Origin: a bacterium
GTDB lineage: Bacteria; Acidobacteriota; Thermoanaerobaculia; Multivoradales; JAHEKO01
Assembly (NCBI GenBank): GCA_024224155.1
Contig: JAAENP010000018.1
Span: 1 to 42,645 of the forward strand
Direction of reading: 5' to 3'
Length of the DNA stretch: 42,645 nucleotides
Positions 38,942 through 42,645 of the stretch are shown here, in pieces. The position numbers were made by a program, and so were the translations under genes. The notes under the pieces were generated by a model. That model was given only the letters and a program-made list of their open reading frames with translations. It was not told where the DNA came from and searched no databases. Numbering within the stretch: position 1 is the stretch's first letter; each line of letters begins with the position of its first letter.

Positions 38942-39290
38942 ACGCTACCATCATGTCGGGATTCCAACGGATGTTGTTCGGGCTGACGAAACCTACCTGG
39001 AAGACTTTCGAGTTTACGTATCCGGCTACGATTCGAGTCCCTATGGCGTGGAGTGGATGCGGTTCGAATCAGACAGCCCGCTTCCAGAGCTGGTCAAGAC
39101 CGTGCCGCATGTGGCTTTCGAGGTAGACGATCTGGAGAAAGAGCTCTTGGGGAAAGAGATCCTGATCGAGCCAAACAGCCCTTCGCCAGGTTTGAGAGTC
39201 GCTTTCATCGTGGACAACAGAGCCCCTGTCGAGTTCCTGGAGTTCTCGGGCGCCTCGTCTGACAAAGCCAAGGTGCGCGTCCTGCGCTAA
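38934..39290 (+). CDS. VOC-superfamily (glyoxalase/dioxygenase fold) protein
   Basis: A 118-residue protein with the beta-alpha-beta-beta-beta fold pattern of the vicinal oxygen chelate superfamily. It opens with a YHHVGIPT strand, has VSGYDSSPYGVEWMRFESDS in the middle and a second half beginning VPHVAFEVDDLEKELLGKEI and ending PVEFLEFSG, with H and E residues where VOC proteins bind a metal ion. The function is unknown. The gene overlaps the PPOX gene by eight bases (ATGCCTAG), so the pair was captured or arose as a unit. No attC is found after it, which makes this the right end of the recognisable array. Confidence 0.8.
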   Translation: MPRRYHHVGIPTDVVRADETYLEDFRVYVSGYDSSPYGVEWMRFESDSPLPELVKTVPHVAFEVDDLEKELLGKEILIEPNSPSPGLRVAFIVDNRAPVEFLEFSGASSDKAKVRVLR

Positions 39291-39301
39291 ACTTTTATCC
39301 G

Positions 39302-39721
39302 ATGATCATCCGCTTCAGGAAGGAGTTCGCGCTCCCCTCTGAGCAGGTCTTTGCCTATTTCAAGACCCCGGCGGACTGGGTCGGCCTGTTCGGCTTTGCC
39401 GGCGCACCACAGGATCGGGGCAATGGCTGGTGGGCCGTCCCGTTGAAGAGGTTTCCGTTTCCCCTGGTCGCACGAAACACGCGGCTCGAAGAGAATCGGC
39501 TAGCGCGTTGGGAGTTCCGCGGGTTCTGGCGCGGCACCGGCGAGGTTCGGCTTACCGATACGGCGACCGGGGTAGTCATCGAGGGCTTCGAGCAGATCTC
39601 GGTTCGCTGGCTCGGCATCTTCTCGGTTCTGGCCGAGAAGCTCATCCTGGAGCGCGGCTTTCGGGGCGTGTGGGAGTTCGGCTGGCACCGCCTGCGTAGG
39701 ATCGAGCAGCAGGCATCCTAG
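39302..39721 (+). CDS. SRPBCC-like ligand-binding domain protein
   Basis: A 139-residue soluble protein with the START/SRPBCC pattern: an opening strand MIIRFRKEFALPSEQVFAYF followed by a short helix (KTPADWVGLF), a curved sheet with alternating hydrophobic residues (ARWEFRGFWRGTGEVRLTDT) and a long C-terminal helix (LAEKLILERGFRGVWEFGWH). Such domains bind hydrophobic ligands. The assignment rests on pattern only. GC content returns to chromosomal level here. ATG at 39302, 11 bases after the VOC gene. Confidence 0.65.
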   Translation: MIIRFRKEFALPSEQVFAYFKTPADWVGLFGFAGAPQDRGNGWWAVPLKRFPFPLVARNTRLEENRLARWEFRGFWRGTGEVRLTDTATGVVIEGFEQISVRWLGIFSVLAEKLILERGFRGVWEFGWHRLRRIEQQAS

Positions 39722-39749
39722 GCCCGGACTCATCCGTTCAGGGGCTGCA

Positions 39750-40484
39750 GTGATCAACGTCGTTCGCTTCCTCCTCTTCTCTCTCGCTCTGGCCGCAGTG
39801 CCGGCCTCCCTGTCGGCCGACTGCGTGATCCTTCTGCACGGGCTGCTTCGCACTTCTGCTTCCATGGAGAAAGCGGCAGCCGCCTTCGAGGCCCGGGGCT
39901 ATACGACTGCAAACATCGACTACCCGTCTCGCGACCTTCCGGTCGAGGATCTTGCCCCGCTCGCGCTCGAGGCAGGACTGGCCGCGTGCCCGGACGAGGG
40001 GACCATACATTTCGTCACCCACTCGCTTGGCGGAATCCTCGTGAGGTACTACCTCGAGAGCCGGCAGATCCCCCGTTTGGGTCGCGTCGTCATGCTCGCG
40101 CCTCCGAACCAGGGCAGCGAGGTCGTCGACCGGTTGAGCGACGTTCCGGGCTTCGAGGCCATGAACGGCCCCGCCGGTCTTCAGCTGGGAACGGACGAAC
40201 ACAGTGTCCCGTCCAGACTGGGGCCGGTCAGCTACGAGGTCGGGATCATCGCGGGCACCGAAACGTTCAACCCGATTCTCTCTCAGTACTTGCCGAATCC
40301 CGATGACGGCAAAGTCTCCGTTGAGAACACGAAGGTGGAAGGAATGAGCGACTTCATCGTCTTGCCACATTCGCATCCCTTCATCATGCAGGCGCCGGCC
40401 GCTATCGAGCAGGCTGTGTCGTTCATCGAATCCGGCCGGTTCGTGCACGACGCACCGGACGAGCCGTCAGAACCCCAGCGCTAG
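39750..40484 (+). CDS. Exported alpha/beta-hydrolase, lipase-like
   Basis: A 244-residue protein with a signal peptide (MINVVRFLLFSLALAAVPAS, cleavage near LSA). The fold motifs are complete: oxyanion segment VILLHGLLRTSASM, nucleophile elbow in FVTHSLGGILVRYYL (Ser of HSLGG near residue 93), and the Asp and His of the triad likely in the DDGKVSVENTKVEG and VLPHSHPFIM regions. The layout resembles small triacylglycerol lipase-like or YpfH-type hydrolases; the substrate is unknown. The start is GTG at 39750. The gene is convergent with the beta-helix gene; their stops are six bases apart. Confidence 0.88.
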   Translation: MINVVRFLLFSLALAAVPASLSADCVILLHGLLRTSASMEKAAAAFEARGYTTANIDYPSRDLPVEDLAPLALEAGLAACPDEGTIHFVTHSLGGILVRYYLESRQIPRLGRVVMLAPPNQGSEVVDRLSDVPGFEAMNGPAGLQLGTDEHSVPSRLGPVSYEVGIIAGTETFNPILSQYLPNPDDGKVSVENTKVEGMSDFIVLPHSHPFIMQAPAAIEQAVSFIESGRFVHDAPDEPSEPQR

Positions 40485-40506
40485 GAAGCGCTACGGACAG
40501 CTGGGG
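40473..40506. terminator. Inverted repeat between two convergent stop codons
   Basis: CCCCAGC (40473-40479) pairs with GCTGGGG (40500-40506), and inside it AGCGCT-AGGA-AGCGCT (40477-40492) can form an alternative 6-bp stem. It covers both stop codons and could end transcripts from either side. No T-tract on either strand. Confidence 0.4.
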
Positions 40507-42645
40507 GGCCGATACAGGGTCGCGGTGAGGGCCGCGTCGGCCGCGACTTCAAAGCCGTTACCAAGAGCCAAATACTCACCGGCTCGGAGCTCGACCGCTC
40601 CGGCTTGCACGAGGACCTCGGGCCCGGCCGTGACCGAACGACACGCCTCTCGCACCATCCAGCCACTCAGAACTTCCTGAGTGATCCAGAGATCGAGTGG
40701 CGGCACCCAGCCGCCGAGGTACTCGTCCGCTCCCATGTCACAGTCGGTCGCCGGCCGAAGCTCGCCGTCGCAGTCGAACCTCTGACCGGGAAGGCAGGCG
40801 CCCAGCCCGAGAACCGATGAGTAGGGGGTGAGGTGGAAGTCGCCGCCGGCAGGGTCGGCGAAACCCGGGTTGACGGCGATGACCGATGGCTCCGGAAGGT
40901 AGAGCCCGCCCCACTGGGTGACAGCCGGAATATCCGAATGCTCGGCGCTGACGTAGACGAAGTCTGACCCGAGTTCCTCGATCCACAGATCGTCGGGGGC
41001 GTCCACAGCCCCGAGATTCAGGGCCAGAACCGAGCTGTCGAGAAAGAGCCATCCTTTACCGCTTCCGGTCTGCTGGAAGACCAGGCCGCCGCCGTAACCC
41101 GCTTCGTTGCCGGCGACGGTGATGGAGCGGATACGCCCGACGAGAGTCGAGGCGTCGTCGATTCTGAATCGGACTCCCCCGCCGACCCCAGTGGCGGAGT
41201 TATCGGTGACCATCGTGTCCCAGATATCGGCTTCCAGGTTGCACGCCACCGGCCGGATCTGCACGCCGCCGCCGGAGTCGGCGGCGTGATTGCCATCGAC
41301 AACCACCCAGGCAAGATCGAGGTGACCGTAGCCGAGGGTGCAGCGAAACGAGAGCCCGCCTCCGTCTTGAGCCCAGCCGTCCGTCAGGGTCAGGCTCTCG
41401 ATCTCGAGATCGGCCTTGCCGTCGCTGTCTTCATAGGTGAGTGCCGCGCCGAGTCCGTTGGCGTCGATGACGGTGTCGAAACCCGAGACCTGACGAGTGG
41501 TGAAGTCAGAGCTCCAGCCGCCCTGGAGGATCACCGGCGACGGCGGGTCCGTTATGGAAACGGTTTCGAGGTAGGTACCGGTTGTCAGATGCACGACGGT
41601 CTTGTAGTGCCCACCGGCGGAGATCGCCTCGTCGATGGCATGCTGAATCGTGCCGCAGGGCACGGCCGAATCGGAGCACGAATTGCCGACGTCACTTCCT
41701 CCTGGACGTACCCAGCGCTCGAAGGGGACATACTCGTCCGCTCCGATGTCACAGCCCCAGAGCTCCTCGGGAGGCGGTCTGAGATCGTCGTCCATGTCGA
41801 GAGCGGGCGCGATGCGAGCGTAGATCGGCCCGTAGGGGCCCGGCAAGAACAGGCCGCAGATCCCGGCGTCGATCAGGTCTGACGCCTCGCCGAGATGATA
41901 GCCGTCGCTCGGCTCGACGAAGAACGGATCGGTGTCGAGCATGCCGCCGATTGGGTTGTAGGTCGCGTTGAAGCCCATTTCCGTGCGCCCGACGTCCGAG
42001 TACCAGGCGGTGATCTCCGTCGTTCTGCTATCGCCGATGGCATCGATCTCGTTGTAGCTGTTGCCCCAGGCGATGCTGTTCACCAGACTGACCGTGGTCT
42101 GGCCTTGATCCCACGATCGGGCGACGATGCCGGGGGTACCGTTGTCCGTGACGGTCGTGTTGAGCAGGTCGACGTCGGTGGTCGCCTCGTCGTGGCAGCC
42201 GTCGCAATACCCGGACCGGACGTAGATGCCGCCCGACTCCGAGGTGTTCTGCGCCAGAATCGAGTTGACGAGGTCGATGTCCGCGGTTCCTTCGCGAATC
42301 GAGTTGGCGTAGAGAGCACCTCCCCAGCCCTCGGAGTCGGGCCATTCCTGGGCCTCGTTGCCGAGCACGGTCGAGGACTCTAGCCGGATCTTGGCCACGC
42401 CGCCGAGATCGGCCACGGCGGCGAGTCCGCCTCCCTCACCGGCGATATTGGCCTCGATGAGCGAGTTCTTGATCACAAGCTCGGCGATGCCCACCCAGGC
42501 CTGAACCGCGGCGCCGCCACCGGTCCCCGCGTGATTCTCGCGCAAAACGACGTGGTCGAGAGTGACCTTGGCCGTGGCTGCCGCCGTCAAGGCCCGAACC
42601 GAGACGCCGCCACCGTAGGGACTGCCCGAGGCCGTGCCGTCGCGA
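40491..42645 (-). CDS. Right-handed parallel beta-helix repeat protein, C-terminal part (runs off the right edge)
   Basis: The open frame continues to the window edge on the minus strand: codons upstream of 42590 read DGTASGSPYGGGVSVRALTA, typical of the same repeats, so the N-terminus is outside. At least 718 residues are encoded. The protein is built of beta-helix coils with repeated NSIL/NSLI-type turns and GGG motifs (SLIEANIAGEGGGLAAVADL, VNSILAQNTSESGGIYVRSG, MVTDNSATGVGGGVRFR). Two segments end in CDIGADEYV and CDMGADEYL, a signature seen in large secreted repeat proteins that often have a choice-of-anchor domain. The last 60 residues form a separate beta domain (VQAGAVELRAGEYLALGNGF) like the closing domains of surface proteins. 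It is likely exported or cell-surface; no catalytic site is seen. Confidence 0.85.
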   Translation of the reverse strand, partial: RDGTASGSPYGGGVSVRALTAAATAKVTLDHVVLRENHAGTGGGAAVQAWVGIAELVIKNSLIEANIAGEGGGLAAVADLGGVAKIRLESSTVLGNEAQEWPDSEGWGGALYANSIREGTADIDLVNSILAQNTSESGGIYVRSGYCDGCHDEATTDVDLLNTTVTDNGTPGIVARSWDQGQTTVSLVNSIAWGNSYNEIDAIGDSRTTEITAWYSDVGRTEMGFNATYNPIGGMLDTDPFFVEPSDGYHLGEASDLIDAGICGLFLPGPYGPIYARIAPALDMDDDLRPPPEELWGCDIGADEYVPFERWVRPGGSDVGNSCSDSAVPCGTIQHAIDEAISAGGHYKTVVHLTTGTYLETVSITDPPSPVILQGGWSSDFTTRQVSGFDTVIDANGLGAALTYEDSDGKADLEIESLTLTDGWAQDGGGLSFRCTLGYGHLDLAWVVVDGNHAADSGGGVQIRPVACNLEADIWDTMVTDNSATGVGGGVRFRIDDASTLVGRIRSITVAGNEAGYGGGLVFQQTGSGKGWLFLDSSVLALNLGAVDAPDDLWIEELGSDFVYVSAEHSDIPAVTQWGGLYLPEPSVIAVNPGFADPAGGDFHLTPYSSVLGLGACLPGQRFDCDGELRPATDCDMGADEYLGGWVPPLDLWITQEVLSGWMVREACRSVTAGPEVLVQAGAVELRAGEYLALGNGFEVAADAALTATLYRPPSCP

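Noticed and set aside
33518-42645. Integron integrase gene
   Set aside because: I looked for a tyrosine recombinase on both strands near the attC sites and saw none, so the array is called as lacking an integrase within this window only.
1-42645. CRISPR arrays, insertion-sequence transposases and prophage genes
   Set aside because: No regularly spaced direct repeats, no transposase or phage structural proteins, and no terminal inverted repeats with target duplications were seen.

Overview
The window is high-GC bacterial chromosome, most likely from an uncultured Acidobacteriota lineage. Lineage evidence: a protein of the VWFA-related family typical of Acidobacteria at 12810-13925, a greatly N-terminally extended GreA-type factor, an EF-G-like second GTPase, a bactofilin, and short HEAT-like proteins beside a RodZ-like protein. 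No 16S gene or other decisive marker is present, so the phylum is an inference.

Layout. 1-6.9 kb: amrB (Memo-like), a small putative secreted protein, a gene-poor stretch with dispersed repeats and a truncated POT transporter relic, then a minus-strand run of aldehyde dehydrogenase, sulfatase and an intact POT transporter. 7-11.2 kb: tRNA-Pro(CGG), a long-chain acyl-CoA ligase and a bifunctional enoyl-CoA hydratase/3-hydroxyacyl-CoA dehydrogenase, i.e. fatty-acid activation and beta-oxidation. 11.2-13.9 kb: a secreted PQQ-like beta-propeller protein and the VWFA-related protein. 13.9-18 kb: a compact minus-strand operon of two related HEAT-like proteins around a RodZ-like membrane HTH protein, followed by a J-domain/TPR protein and a PP2C phosphatase. 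18-23.5 kb: the long GreA fusion, then an amidase, ECF sigma factor and zinc-finger anti-sigma factor. 23.5-27 kb: CCA-adding enzyme, a PilT/PilU-type ATPase with an added coiled coil, and lexA. 27.2-33.3 kb: bactofilin, methyltransferase-like protein, two M16 peptidase subunits (one lacking the zinc motif), then the EF-G-like GTPase.

The most unusual region is 33.7-38.4 kb. It is a series of small, lower-GC, plus-strand genes, most of them separated by integron attC recombination sites, with no integrase in the window: a CALIN (cluster of attC sites lacking an integrase). Several sites have the classic inverse core GCCTAAC, core GTTAGGC and an unpaired extra G in the arm. Cassettes carry a DinB-family protein, a HigB/HigA toxin-antitoxin pair with its own operator-promoter, an Imm21-like orphan, a 152-residue membrane protein with MBOAT-like motifs, another small membrane protein, an NTF2-like exported protein, a GNAT acetyltransferase and a PPOX/VOC pair. 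Some sites are intact and others are truncated or decayed, so the array looks old and partly frozen. To its left is a cluster of dispersed repeats that also occur near 2.1-2.5 kb and 11.2 kb; the palindromic part shows a compensatory base change between copies.

39.3-42.6 kb returns to chromosome-like sequence: an SRPBCC-like protein, an exported alpha/beta hydrolase and the C-terminal part of a parallel beta-helix surface protein that runs off the right edge. All family assignments come from reading motifs; no database search was run.
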